In this document: in pieces, positions 15,437 through 23,999 of the stretch
How the letters are laid out: every line of letters begins with the position of its first letter
How positions within the stretch are numbered: position 1 is the stretch's first letter
Assembly: GCA_910577315.1 (NCBI GenBank)
Contig: CAJTME010000015.1
Span: forward strand, 1-38,848
Source of the DNA: an uncultured Muribaculaceae bacterium
GTDB taxonomy: Bacteria > Bacteroidota > Bacteroidia > Bacteroidales > Muribaculaceae
Reading direction: 5' to 3'
Length of the DNA stretch: 38,848 bases
Program-made: the position numbers and the translations under genes
The notes under the pieces: generated by a model
Database searches by the model: none
The model's input: the letters and a program-made list of their open reading frames with translations, nothing else
What the model was told of the DNA's origin: nothing

Positions 15437-18025
15437 TCAGGCTTCGGCGTTGTTTTCGGGGAGTTCGCCGATTGAGGGGGCGTCGAGAGCGGGTTGGGCT
15501 CCGATTACGGTTGTGGTGATTTTTTTCGCTTCCTTGTCGTAATCTACGATGACTTCGTTGCCGGGAAGGAGGGCTGAGGAGAGGATGAGTTCGGCAAGTT
15601 CGTCCTCGAGGTATTTCTGAATGGCGCGTTTGAGGGGACGGGCGCCGAACTGCGGGTCGTAGCCTTTGTCGGCGATGAAGTCTTTCGCGGCATCAGAAAG
15701 GGTGAGCTTGTAACCGAGGTCGGTGAGACGTTTGCGGAAACCAGCGAGCTCGATGTCGATTATGCGGAATATAGCGTCGCGCGAGAGTTGCTCGAACATG
15801 ATGATGTCATCGACACGGTTGAGGAACTCGGGCGAGAATGCTTTGTTGAGTGCCTTGCGGATGACGGCCTGCTGGGCTGCCGCCTCGGCCTGGGAGTTGC
15901 CGGTGGTGAAGCCTACGCCGGTGCCGAAATCCTTGAGCTGGCGGGTACCGATGTTGGAGGTCATGATGATTATGGTGTTCTTGAAGTCGATGCGGCGTCC
16001 CATGCTGTCGGTGAGGCGGCCTTCGTCAAGCACCTGAAGGAGGAGGTTGAACACATCGGGGTGGGCCTTTTCGATTTCGTCGAGGAGAACCACGGAGTAG
16101 GGACGGCGGCGCACCTGCTCGGTGAGCTGGCCGCCTTCGTCATAACCGACATATCCCGGAGGCGCGCCGACGAGGCGCGACACAGTGAATTTCTCCATGT
16201 ATTCGCTCATGTCGATGCGTATGAGCGTTTCGGATGAATCGAAGAGGAATTCGGCGAGTTTTTTGGCCAGATGGGTCTTGCCGACGCCGGTTGGGCCGAG
16301 GAACATGAAGGTTCCGATTGGCTTGTTGGGGTCTTTAAGGCCGATGCGGTTGCGGCGGATTGCTTTTGAAATCTTGTCGATGGCATCATCCTGACCTATG
16401 ATTGCCTTATGAAGGGTGGGACCCATTTCAAGAAGGCGCAATCCTTCGGCCTGGGCGACGCGCTGGACGGGAACGCCGGTCATCATTGCGACAACTTCGG
16501 CCACGCGGTCATCGTCGACAGTGACGCGGTTCTGTTCGAGGCTTTCCTCCCAGCGGCGTTTGGCTTCGTCGAGTTCTGATGTGAGTTTCTGGGCACGGTC
16601 GCGCCAAACAGCTGCCAGTTCGAAGTTTTGGGAATGAGCCGCCTCAAGTTTTTTGGCAGTGGCTTCCTCTATGGATTTTTCGAGATTTTCGATTTCCTCG
16701 GGGACAGCGACGGTGGTGATATGGGCACGGGCGCCGGCTTCGTCGAGGGCGTCGATGGCCTTGTCGGGGAAGTTGCGGTCGCTGACATAGCGGTCGGTGA
16801 GTTTCACGCAGGCTTCGAGGGCAGCGTCGGTGTATGACACGTTGTGGTGTTCCTCGTATTTGGGCTTGATGTTGCTGAGGATGGTGAGGGTCTGTTCGGC
16901 AGTGGTGGGCTCGACCATCACTTTTTGAAAGCGGCGTTCGAGGGCGCCGTCTTTCTCGATGTTCACACGATATTCATCGAGGGTGGTAGCGCCGATGCAC
17001 TGGAGCTCGCCGCGGGCAAGGGCGGGCTTCAGCATGTTGGCGGCGTCCATCGAGCCTTGGGCGTTTCCGGCACCCACAATGGTGTGTATTTCGTCGATAA
17101 AGAGGATTACGTCTTTGTTCTTTGAGAGTTCGGTGAGAATTGCTTTGATGCGCTCCTCAAACTCGCCACGATATTTGGTGCCGGCTACAATAGAGGCCAT
17201 GTCCAGCGCCACCACGCGCTTGTTGAACAGGACGCGCGGAACCTGGCGGTGGATTATGCGCAGGGCAAGACCTTCGACAATGGCCGATTTTCCCACACCG
17301 GGCTCGCCGATGAGGACGGGGTTGTTTTTCTTGCGGCGGCTGAGAATCTGGGCGAGACGCTCGATTTCAGTCTCGCGGCCCACGACGGGATCGAGGCGCC
17401 CTTCCTGGGCGGCGCGGGTCATGTCATGGCCAAATTTGTCGAGCATGGGCGTGTCGCCGGCGCCCGAGCGCTTTTTGCCTGAGGTTGAGGACTGGCGTGA
17501 AGCCTGTGACTGGTCGCCACGTTCCTTTTCGGGAGCCTCGTCATCGTCAGCTCCCATGAAACCGGCACCGGCTTTCGGAGCGATACCGCGTTTTTCCTGA
17601 GCTGCACGGAAGATGTTTTCATAAGATATTCCGGCAGAGTAGAAGGGGTGGAAGAGTTCCGAGTTGCGTATTTCGTAGCTGTGGAAAAGGGCGAGCACCA
17701 CGTGGATGGGCTCAATCACCTCGTCCTTGAGCATGCGGGCTTCGAGGACAGAGAGCTTGGTGATGCGGGCAGCGAGGTCGCTCACGCCGGTTTCTTCGGC
17801 AATGGGACCTGAAAGCTGGAATATTTCGTTGTCGAGACGCGACTGAAGCTCGTCAAGCGACGACGAGGCGGCTGATGACAGGATTGCATACACATCGTCA
17901 TCATGGTCGGTCAAGGCGGCGAGGAGCAGGTGGGCCGGTTCTACGACAGGACTGTTGTGCCGCATGGCCTGGCGCCGTGCCTCGCCCATCATGGCTTTGA
18001 ATTTATCTGAGAATTTGTTTTCCAT
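15437..18025 (-). CDS. clpC: ClpC-type AAA+ unfoldase of the Clp protease
   Basis: The 862-residue protein has a Clp N-domain (two repeats within 1-145), a variable linker (150-195), AAA domain 1 with Walker A GEPGVGKS (240-247) and Walker B ILFIDE (307-312), a short middle domain with a UVR-like segment AAHSQNFELAAVWRDRAQKL (461-480), and AAA domain 2 with GPTGVGKT (577-584). The short middle region rules out ClpB. A GVGF tripeptide loop in domain 2 (in DFGTGVGFTTGN) matches the IGF/VGF loop that docks on ClpP, so this should feed ClpP; clpP is not in the window. A strong promoter (18162-18193) gives a leader of about 130 bases. Confidence 0.95.
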   Translation of the reverse strand: MENKFSDKFKAMMGEARRQAMRHNSPVVEPAHLLLAALTDHDDDVYAILSSAASSSLDELQSRLDNEIFQLSGPIAEETGVSDLAARITKLSVLEARMLKDEVIEPIHVVLALFHSYEIRNSELFHPFYSAGISYENIFRAAQEKRGIAPKAGAGFMGADDDEAPEKERGDQSQASRQSSTSGKKRSGAGDTPMLDKFGHDMTRAAQEGRLDPVVGRETEIERLAQILSRRKKNNPVLIGEPGVGKSAIVEGLALRIIHRQVPRVLFNKRVVALDMASIVAGTKYRGEFEERIKAILTELSKNKDVILFIDEIHTIVGAGNAQGSMDAANMLKPALARGELQCIGATTLDEYRVNIEKDGALERRFQKVMVEPTTAEQTLTILSNIKPKYEEHHNVSYTDAALEACVKLTDRYVSDRNFPDKAIDALDEAGARAHITTVAVPEEIENLEKSIEEATAKKLEAAHSQNFELAAVWRDRAQKLTSELDEAKRRWEESLEQNRVTVDDDRVAEVVAMMTGVPVQRVAQAEGLRLLEMGPTLHKAIIGQDDAIDKISKAIRRNRIGLKDPNKPIGTFMFLGPTGVGKTHLAKKLAEFLFDSSETLIRIDMSEYMEKFTVSRLVGAPPGYVGYDEGGQLTEQVRRRPYSVVLLDEIEKAHPDVFNLLLQVLDEGRLTDSMGRRIDFKNTIIIMTSNIGTRQLKDFGTGVGFTTGNSQAEAAAQQAVIRKALNKAFSPEFLNRVDDIIMFEQLSRDAIFRIIDIELAGFRKRLTDLGYKLTLSDAAKDFIADKGYDPQFGARPLKRAIQKYLEDELAELILSSALLPGNEVIVDYDKEAKKITTTVIGAQPALDAPSIGELPENNAEA

Positions 18026-18161
18026 TCAAATTTGATCTGAAATCTTTTTTACAATAGTATAGCAAAAGTCGTGCCAAAAATAGCGTCGGGACAGCCAGGT
18101 TAACCAAGTTGTCCCCTGTGAGCCGGCAAATCCGGTTACGAATCGGCCAGGCTTCATTATA

Positions 18162-18193
18162 CAAAGTTACAAAAAATCCCGGAAATCTGCAAA
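18162..18193 (-). promoter_or_regulatory. strong leftward promoter of clpC
   Basis: On the minus strand TTTG (18193-18190), 20 bases, then TAACTTTG (18169-18162): a perfect Bacteroidetes sigma-ABfr type promoter. Transcription would begin near 18155, leaving a leader of about 130 bases before clpC. That leader contains inverted repeats (GGGACA 18088-18093 with TGTCCC 18110-18115 around a central GGTTAACC, and CCGG-CAAAT-CCGG at 18123-18135), so it may fold. Confidence 0.75.
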
Positions 18194-18222
18194 TACATTC
18201 CGACTACATGGCATTCCGTAGG

Positions 18223-18633
18223 TCAGGATATGATTGTGGCTACAACCCTGCGCGGGCCACCGTGGTTGCGAAATTCACACAGATAGATACCCTGCCAGGT
18301 GCCGAGATTAAGCCGCCCGTTGGTGACGGGGATGGTCAGCGAGGGGCCGACAAGCACTGATTTGGCATGCGCCGGCATGTCGTCGGCACCTTCAAAGGTG
18401 TGGATGTAGTAGGGGGCGTTTTCGGGTACGAGGCGGTTGAAAATCTCGTTGAGGTCGCGGCGCACGTTGGGATCGGCGTTCTCGTTGAGCGCGAGGGCTG
18501 CGGAGGTATGTTTTATCAGCAGATTCAGCATGCCCTTTTCTGGCAACGTGCCGATAGCCGAGAGAATTTCAGACGTGACAAGATGAATTCCGCGAGGATA
18601 TGCGCGCAGGGGAAATTCGGTTTGGGTAATCAT
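18223..18633 (-). CDS. YjbQ/UPF0047 family protein
   Basis: A 136-residue protein starting MITQTEFPLRAYPRGIHLVT at 18633; an upstream extension of 28 codons is open but unlike the family. Motifs of the YjbQ/UPF0047 family are all present: LLIKHTSAALALNENADPNV (hydrophobic strand, HTSA, NENADP), YIHTFEGADDMPAHAKSVL and a C-terminal GTWQGIYLCEFRNHGGPRRV. Members are small trimeric proteins; some have weak thiamine-phosphate synthase activity in vivo, but the true role is unclear. The conserved His and Asp/Asn residues that line the putative active site (HTSA, NADP, H in HAKS) are kept. It lies 101 bases downstream of ddl with a hairpin between. Confidence 0.9.
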   Translation of the reverse strand: MITQTEFPLRAYPRGIHLVTSEILSAIGTLPEKGMLNLLIKHTSAALALNENADPNVRRDLNEIFNRLVPENAPYYIHTFEGADDMPAHAKSVLVGPSLTIPVTNGRLNLGTWQGIYLCEFRNHGGPRRVVATIIS

Positions 18634-18662
18634 TTTACGGCTTGGACGAAAGATGTATGACA

Positions 18663-18715
18663 GACGGACAAACTTGCAGGCCGTAAGGTAAAAACGGCAT
18701 GCGGGTTTGTCCGTC
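18663..18715 (-). terminator. 22-bp hairpin downstream of the Ddl-like gene
   Basis: Arms GACGGACAAAC (18663-18673) and GTTTGTCCGTC (18705-18715) are perfect and the stem continues inward to CCGT (18681-18684) / ACGG (18694-18697) with one mismatch and two G-T pairs, leaving a 9-base loop. It starts 20 bases past the ddl stop. No T-run follows leftward, so it may be a 3' end stabiliser or palindromic element rather than a classical terminator. Confidence 0.55.
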
Positions 18716-18734
18716 ATGGTTCAGTAGAGGTTAC

Positions 18735-19895
18735 TTATTTTTTAATGCCTCCTTTGGTTCCGCCGCCCATTGCAAAGATGTTCTGGGCGAACGAGAGGGT
18801 TTTGCCTTCTTCGGCACGGCGGCGCTTGAAGGCGAGTTTCATGAGGCGGTCGATGAGGGCTTCAAACGACAGGCCGCCGGCTTCCCAAAGATAATAGCTC
18901 AGCGAACCGGGGATGGTGTTGATTTCGTTGACATATACCTTTTTTGTATCATCGTCCATGATAAGGTCGACGCGGCTTACGCCGTGACAGCCGAGCACCC
19001 TGAAGGTCTCGCCGGCCAGCCGGCGGCAGGTGGCTGCAACATCGTCGGGCAACTGAGCCGGGATGCGTTTTTGGGCCGCATGCATGCCGCCGCCCATATA
19101 CTTGTCGCCGTAACTGAGGATTTCCTCGGCTTTAATGGGCTCTTCGAGCACCGATGTCTCGTATTCGTCGGCGTCGCCGAGCACCGAACAGTTGATTTCG
19201 CGCAGGGCGGTGACCATGTGCTCGACAATCAGGCGGCTTGAGAACCGGGAGGCCTCGTTAAGACGTTCGACAAGCTGGTCGCGGTCGTGGGCAGCACCGA
19301 TGCCAATGGACGAGCCGAGGTCGGCGGGCTTCACGATTACAGGATAACCGAGGGTGTCCTCGATTTTCTTAATCATCGCGTCGCGGTCAGATGCCCACTG
19401 GTGGTCGGTGAGCCATACGTAGTCGACGACGGGCACTCCCTCAGAGCGCAGAATCATCTTCATGGTGATTTTGTCCATGCCGTTGGCCGACGCAAGGGTG
19501 TTGCAGCCGGCGTAGGGCAGCCCGATGGTCTCGAGCACGCCTTCAAATTTGCCGTCTTCAACATTTGTGCCGTGGAAGACCGGGAGGGCAACGTCGAGAG
19601 TATCAACGATGTCCTTGCCGAACATAGGTTTCTTGACCGAATAAAGGTTGAAGTCGCCATAGACGGGGCGCATGTAAACCTCGGTTACTTTCTTGAGCAA
19701 CTCGGGTATGTTGCGGTAGTTCGACAGGGTGAGGAGTTCGCGGCCCGTGTACCAATGGCCGTCCTTGGAAACGTATATTGGAATGATTTCGTATTTTTCG
19801 GGGTTGAAAGCATTGATGGCCTGGTTGGCCGAGATTACCGATATTTCATGTTCGGTGGAGCGTCCGCCGAAAAACACGCCTACTTTTGTTTTCAT
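18735..19895 (-). CDS. ddl: D-alanine--D-alanine ligase family ATP-grasp enzyme
   Basis: A 386-residue cytosolic ATP-grasp ligase that should join two D-alanines for peptidoglycan. The N-terminus KVGVFFGGRSTEHEISVISA carries the Ddl signature GGxSxEHxVS-like motif. Further on are VFHGTNVEDGKFEGVLETIG (HG..GEDG-like), PVIVKPADLGSSIGIG (ATP-binding), and near the end RVDLIMDD and YVNEINTIPGS (metal-binding EINT-PG). It is somewhat longer than usual because of a C-terminal tail ending in glycines and lysines (FAMGGGTKGGIKK). It lies 21 bases downstream of a membrane-anchored MurF-like ligase that would use its product. It might serve a special branch rather than the main wall pathway (see findings). 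Confidence 0.88.
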   Translation of the reverse strand: MKTKVGVFFGGRSTEHEISVISANQAINAFNPEKYEIIPIYVSKDGHWYTGRELLTLSNYRNIPELLKKVTEVYMRPVYGDFNLYSVKKPMFGKDIVDTLDVALPVFHGTNVEDGKFEGVLETIGLPYAGCNTLASANGMDKITMKMILRSEGVPVVDYVWLTDHQWASDRDAMIKKIEDTLGYPVIVKPADLGSSIGIGAAHDRDQLVERLNEASRFSSRLIVEHMVTALREINCSVLGDADEYETSVLEEPIKAEEILSYGDKYMGGGMHAAQKRIPAQLPDDVAATCRRLAGETFRVLGCHGVSRVDLIMDDDTKKVYVNEINTIPGSLSYYLWEAGGLSFEALIDRLMKLAFKRRRAEEGKTLSFAQNIFAMGGGTKGGIKK

Positions 19896-19916
19896 TTTAT
19901 GTCGTGACTGTTGATT

Positions 19917-21518
19917 CTATTTGAATGTGTCGGGAAGGTCGTTTTCATAAAGCACCGTGTCGCCTTTTGCGACAATTGATGCGAGCACTTTCTGTGCTTC
20001 GGCAAATGATGCCACCAGATGAAGTTTGTCTTCCGGCAGACGGCCCGAGGCACGTACGCCCTCGGCGAGGGCCTCGCGGTTGTATTCGCCCACGATGATG
20101 GCAACGTCGACATTGCGGCCTATGGTTTCGCCGAGCTGGAAATTAAGTTCATATTGTTCAGCCCCGAGTTCTATCATTCCGGGGGTGATGACGATGCGTT
20201 TGCCGTCTTTCATCGAGCCGAGCACCTCGAGCGCCATCCTGGAACCTACGGGGTTGGAGTTGAAGGCATCGTCGAGGATGGTGATGCCGCCCGGGGTACG
20301 TTTTACCGAAAGGCGGTGTTCGACGGGTTCGATGGAAGCGACAGCCGCCGCAATCTTGCGGTCGTCCACGCCGAGGGTGTGGGCGGCGACGGCAGCCGCG
20401 AGGAGGTCGCTGACGTTTGCCTCGCCCATGAGGCGTGTTGAAAGATTCAGGTTCCAGCCGTCGGGACCGGCGATGGTGAAATCAGTTCCCATCGGGGTGT
20501 ATTTGATATTCTCGGCACGATATGCTGCCTTGGGCGCGTGGACACCGTAGCGCAGACATTCGGCGTTGGATACAGGGCGGTCGGCAATCTTCTCGAAATC
20601 ATCGTTGACGATGGCGACTCCATCGGCCGGAAGGGCGTCGGCAAGTTCAAATTTGGTGGCCTGGACGCGCTCGATGGTCTTGAACGATTCAAGATGCTGG
20701 GGGCCGACAGCGGTGATGATGCCCATGGTGGGATGGACAAGGTCGCATATCTCCTTGATGTCGCCCACGTTCTTGGCACCCATTTCCACGATGAACACTT
20801 CGTTGTAGGGCTTGAGGTATTCGCGGATTGTTCGCACGACGCCTAAGGTGGTGTTGAAGCTTCCAGGGGTCATGAGGGTGTCGAACTGCTCGGAGAGTAT
20901 GCGGTGGAGATAGTGTTTGGTGCTGGTTTTGCCGTATGAGCCTGTTATGCCGATTATTTTAAGGTCGGGCATGGATTCGAGGCGGCGGCGGGCGTCGTTG
21001 CAGTATCGGGCGGTGATTGCTTTCTCAACGGGCTTGAGAATGAAGTTGGCGGCAACGATAATCAAATGCGAGCCGCAGTAACATCCCAGGAGGGTGAGGG
21101 AGGCGGTGTATAGGATCTCGAATGTCTCGCCGTGGTCAAACAATGCCACGCACGCGCCGCATATTGCAATTGCCAACAGCAAGGCCACGGCATAAATACG
21201 GCGGGCGCGGGCTGTCCACACCAGCGGCTTCTTGTATTTGCGGTGGCTGAGGCTCCATGCCGAAGCGAGGCCGAAAATGCCGGCGAGAGCAAGTGCGCCA
21301 AAAGGACGGCTCAGTGTCGAGAGCCCTATGAAGAGTATGATTATACCGGCGAGACGCCACAGCGATGTGGAGTCTTTCGACTCGGATAGCCAGCGGCGGT
21401 AGCGTTCGGCGCGGTAGGAGTTTTGCTGGAACATCATCAGGTCGCGTGACAGTTCGAGAACTGTGTTCGCGGCGAGGATGGCCAGGACGACTGATGCGAG
21501 TATTATTGAGAATACCAT
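19917..21518 (-). CDS. membrane-anchored MurF-like Mur ligase
   Basis: A 533-residue protein. Residues 1-165 contain about five hydrophobic segments (2-22, 55-70, 72-90, 107-126, 136-160). From 187 on it is a Mur ligase: P-loop IIGITGSYGKTSTK (188-201), FNTTLGV, VEMGAKNVGDI, PQHLESF, NDD, and in the last domain ILDDAFNSNPVGS and GMIELG. These match MurF, which adds D-Ala-D-Ala to the UDP-MurNAc-tripeptide. The usual N-terminal UDP-substrate domain of MurF is missing and replaced by the membrane region, so the substrate may be lipid-linked or different. It lies directly upstream of the Ddl-like gene (21-base gap) and 43 bases after an alpha/beta hydrolase gene, likely one operon. Confidence 0.85.
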   Translation of the reverse strand: MVFSIILASVVLAILAANTVLELSRDLMMFQQNSYRAERYRRWLSESKDSTSLWRLAGIIILFIGLSTLSRPFGALALAGIFGLASAWSLSHRKYKKPLVWTARARRIYAVALLLAIAICGACVALFDHGETFEILYTASLTLLGCYCGSHLIIVAANFILKPVEKAITARYCNDARRRLESMPDLKIIGITGSYGKTSTKHYLHRILSEQFDTLMTPGSFNTTLGVVRTIREYLKPYNEVFIVEMGAKNVGDIKEICDLVHPTMGIITAVGPQHLESFKTIERVQATKFELADALPADGVAIVNDDFEKIADRPVSNAECLRYGVHAPKAAYRAENIKYTPMGTDFTIAGPDGWNLNLSTRLMGEANVSDLLAAAVAAHTLGVDDRKIAAAVASIEPVEHRLSVKRTPGGITILDDAFNSNPVGSRMALEVLGSMKDGKRIVITPGMIELGAEQYELNFQLGETIGRNVDVAIIVGEYNREALAEGVRASGRLPEDKLHLVASFAEAQKVLASIVAKGDTVLYENDLPDTFK

Positions 21519-21561
21519 TTTATTTTGTCAACAGGATTATCTTTGATTAATGATTGATCCG

Positions 21562-22353
21562 CTAAAAGTTATCCATGTTCGGGCCTTTGAGGTCGGGATG
21601 GATGAAACGGCGGAAAACGGCTGCCGACTGGTATGGGTTGTCGACGAAGCTGAAATGCCCGGCGCCCGGGAACGACACGATTCCGGCATCGGGAATGAGG
21701 CGTTTCATTATACGGGCATCGCGCATTGGAGTGGCGGTGTCGTTCTCGCCCCATATCAGCAGGGTGGGAGCCTTGATTTTGGGCATTACAGGGCGCAGGT
21801 CGGTGTTGACGGCCTTGACCATAACCTGCCTCATCATCGGAGAACAGTTATTGTAGTCATACGACCCACGGCGCGAGCGCATCTGTTCTATTATCTCATG
21901 AGCTTTCTCACGTCCAACGATGGTGGGATATATCATTTTGGCGAGCTTGAAGCTGTAAACCTTGGCGTAATATTTGAGCGTGCGGCGTGGCTTCACACCG
22001 GCAGCGTCGACCAGCAGGAGCCGGTCGACAGGGTTGCGGGACGCGTACAGGATGGCGATGCGTCCGCCGAACGAATGTCCCAGCACAACTGGATTGACAA
22101 TGCCGAGGGCCGTGACGAACTCTTCGAGCATCTCGGTGTATTCCTCCACACCCCATGCCACGGGCGGTTCCTGTGATTTGCCAAAGCCGGGGAGATCGAG
22201 GTTGAACACCTCGTGCTGTTCCGAGCCGACGCGCTCGAACAGGTTGAGGGTGGAGCTGTCGCAACCCCATCCGTGCATGAGTATCACGGGATTGCCGCTG
22301 CCTGCGCGGCGGTATGATATTTTGATTCCTTTTACGGTGATGGTGCGTTCCAT
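21562..22353 (-). CDS. alpha/beta-fold hydrolase
   Basis: A 263-residue enzyme starting MERTITVKGIKISYRRAG at 22353 (eight more open codons upstream are less likely). It has the oxyanion HGWG (27-30), the nucleophile elbow GHSFGG (Ser94), an acidic residue in LLIWGENDTATP and the catalytic His in FPGAGHFSF, so the triad is complete. The substrate is unknown. No signal peptide is present, so it acts in the cytoplasm. It is the first gene of a probable operon with the MurF-like and Ddl-like ligases, which suggests action on an acyl, ester or amide compound in that pathway; this is inference. A -7-like box TACCTTTG lies just upstream at 22382-22375. Confidence 0.88.
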   Translation of the reverse strand: MERTITVKGIKISYRRAGSGNPVILMHGWGCDSSTLNLFERVGSEQHEVFNLDLPGFGKSQEPPVAWGVEEYTEMLEEFVTALGIVNPVVLGHSFGGRIAILYASRNPVDRLLLVDAAGVKPRRTLKYYAKVYSFKLAKMIYPTIVGREKAHEIIEQMRSRRGSYDYNNCSPMMRQVMVKAVNTDLRPVMPKIKAPTLLIWGENDTATPMRDARIMKRLIPDAGIVSFPGAGHFSFVDNPYQSAAVFRRFIHPDLKGPNMDNF

Positions 22354-22374
22354 TTGATAGTTTGTTTGCAAAGA

Positions 22375-22382
22375 CAAAGGTA
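22375..22382 (-). promoter_or_regulatory. candidate -7 box for the hydrolase-MurF-Ddl operon
   Basis: TACCTTTG on the minus strand fits TAnnTTTG and lies about 22 bases before the start codon. No TTTG is found 19-21 bases further upstream, so the -33 element is weak or absent. Confidence 0.45.
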
Positions 22383-22417
22383 CGAAATTTTCGCGCTTAG
22401 CCGGTGGGTTCGGGGTG

Positions 22418-23995
22418 TTAATAATCGTAAAGCAGCTCGAGATCGTCGATGCAGAGCACCGAACCCGCTCCGCCGGTGAAGTAGTCGCCGTACTTCGATG
22501 CCGAGGCTGTTATAAGGATATATTTTGGCACGCGCGAGGTGGATTTGTAGTCAAGCTCGAATTCAAAGGGGATGTAATTGGGGATGGACTGTCCCGATTC
22601 AAATTTGCCGTAGGCCACCACATACGAGCCTTCCGGGTCGAAAAGCTGGCGGTTCTTTGGATTGGTGCGTATCTCGAATGGCTCGGGTGAGTCGATGAGC
22701 GCCACCCACACGATGCAGGTGTCGGGCTGTCCCTTGAGGTATTCCATCTCGGTTGACGAATAGTTGATGGTCGAGGAGTTGTATTTGAGGTAGCCGCGCA
22801 TTTTGGTGGGGCGCTCGGTGAACGGTCGGCCGAACGACAGTATGCCGTTGGTGCCGTCGGTGCGTACGTAACTGCCGACGAAAAGGTTGCCGGCGGCGAG
22901 TTTGCCGAGCATACCGATGCCGACGAAGCGTGTTTCGAGCATGGCTGCCCAGCCCGAGCCCGACGATGTGTCGTCGGTGGGCATGCTGTTGGAGGAGCCG
23001 AGGGTTGTGGCGCCCTTGTTGCCGGTGTCCCAGTATTGCTCGCCGCCTTCGGGCCACGGATTCCAAACCTTTCCGTCAAGCCACCATTCGTCGAGACTGG
23101 TGTTGGGTACCTGGAGAACCGAGCCCGTGGTGAAGGAGAGGGTGGCGCCGTAGGCTTCGCCCGAGAACGCGCGGACCTCGTAGGAGGTCAGTGGCGAGAG
23201 ATGTATGATTCGGGCATAGAAACTGCCGCCATCCTTCACGACATCCTCGTCGGCCACGCGGGTCCATTCGTCGGAGCCGGTTATGCGGTACTCAAATCCG
23301 TTTTCCTTGTTGGCTTCTCCCTGGCCGTAGACCCAGGCCACGTTGGTCCAAGCGTCGGCACTGACGGTGGACACGTCGACATCGGTGCGCTCGACAAAGA
23401 GCGTCCACAGCGAAGTGCGGCCGAACGCCTCGACCTCAACTTCGACCGGTTGGGAAAAATCGACCGTTTTACCGGCAAGGTCGGGATTCATTACCGAGCC
23501 TTCCGGGCCGAGTTTTATGGTTTCGACCTGAACGGAGGAGAGCGACGCGCTCTTAGAGACATAGGCCAGCACACGCTTGCCGGGCACGTCGATAAGTGTG
23601 GCGCCAACCTGGCCGTTGACGGTGAAGTAGCGTTCGATGTCCTGTTCGGCCTTGATGGTCCATATCCAGTCCTGATACATGTGGAGGGTTGCGAGCACCG
23701 TCTTTGACATGTCGACCGGCTTGGAAAAATCTGGGCTTACCAGCTCGGTGTTGGGCGACAGGGAATATTCGGATACGGTTACGTTCTGGATGTCGACAGT
23801 CTCGGGAAGGTAGACTGTGATTGTGCGGTTTATAGAGTCGATGGCCGCGCCTTTATCCTGGCCTTCTGCTGTGAATGACAGGAAATTGGCCTGGATACGG
23901 GGGTAGGGTATATCGTTTATGATGCACGATGGGACAACCAGGGACATAACCGAGGCTGCAAGTGCCGACATATAATGATTACGATGGATTTTCAT
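22418..23995 (-). CDS. PCMD-domain surface lipoprotein
   Basis: The 525-residue protein has a lipoprotein signal with Cys24 (VVPSC). Residues about 40-290 look like two or three beta-sandwich modules, with repeated phrases such as SPDFSKPVDMSKTV and NPDLAGKTVDFSQPVEV, and an Ig/FN3-like piece ending SPLTSYEVRAFSGEAYG. Residues about 300-525 match the PCMD (putative carbohydrate metabolism) domain: SLDEWWLDGKVWNPWPEGG, YWDTGNKGATTLGSSNS, FVGSYVRTDGTNGILSFGRPF, RGYLKYNSSTI, and a final CIDDLELLYDY. Such proteins are outer-membrane lipoproteins, often in surface glycan or adhesion loci. It is followed upstream in the same operon (4-base gap) by two beta-barrel genes; all three are read leftward and the barrels are transcribed first. 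Confidence 0.88.
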   Translation of the reverse strand: MKIHRNHYMSALAASVMSLVVPSCIINDIPYPRIQANFLSFTAEGQDKGAAIDSINRTITVYLPETVDIQNVTVSEYSLSPNTELVSPDFSKPVDMSKTVLATLHMYQDWIWTIKAEQDIERYFTVNGQVGATLIDVPGKRVLAYVSKSASLSSVQVETIKLGPEGSVMNPDLAGKTVDFSQPVEVEVEAFGRTSLWTLFVERTDVDVSTVSADAWTNVAWVYGQGEANKENGFEYRITGSDEWTRVADEDVVKDGGSFYARIIHLSPLTSYEVRAFSGEAYGATLSFTTGSVLQVPNTSLDEWWLDGKVWNPWPEGGEQYWDTGNKGATTLGSSNSMPTDDTSSGSGWAAMLETRFVGIGMLGKLAAGNLFVGSYVRTDGTNGILSFGRPFTERPTKMRGYLKYNSSTINYSSTEMEYLKGQPDTCIVWVALIDSPEPFEIRTNPKNRQLFDPEGSYVVAYGKFESGQSIPNYIPFEFELDYKSTSRVPKYILITASASKYGDYFTGGAGSVLCIDDLELLYDY

Positions 23996-23999
23996 ACTG

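Noticed and set aside
15437..18025. ClpB disaggregase instead of ClpC
   Set aside because: The middle region is short with a UVR-like motif and a ClpP-docking GVGF loop is present.
21524..21545. Rightward promoter (TATCTTTG at 21538-21545) between the MurF-like and hydrolase genes
   Set aside because: The TTTG is only 10 bases upstream and there is no rightward gene downstream.
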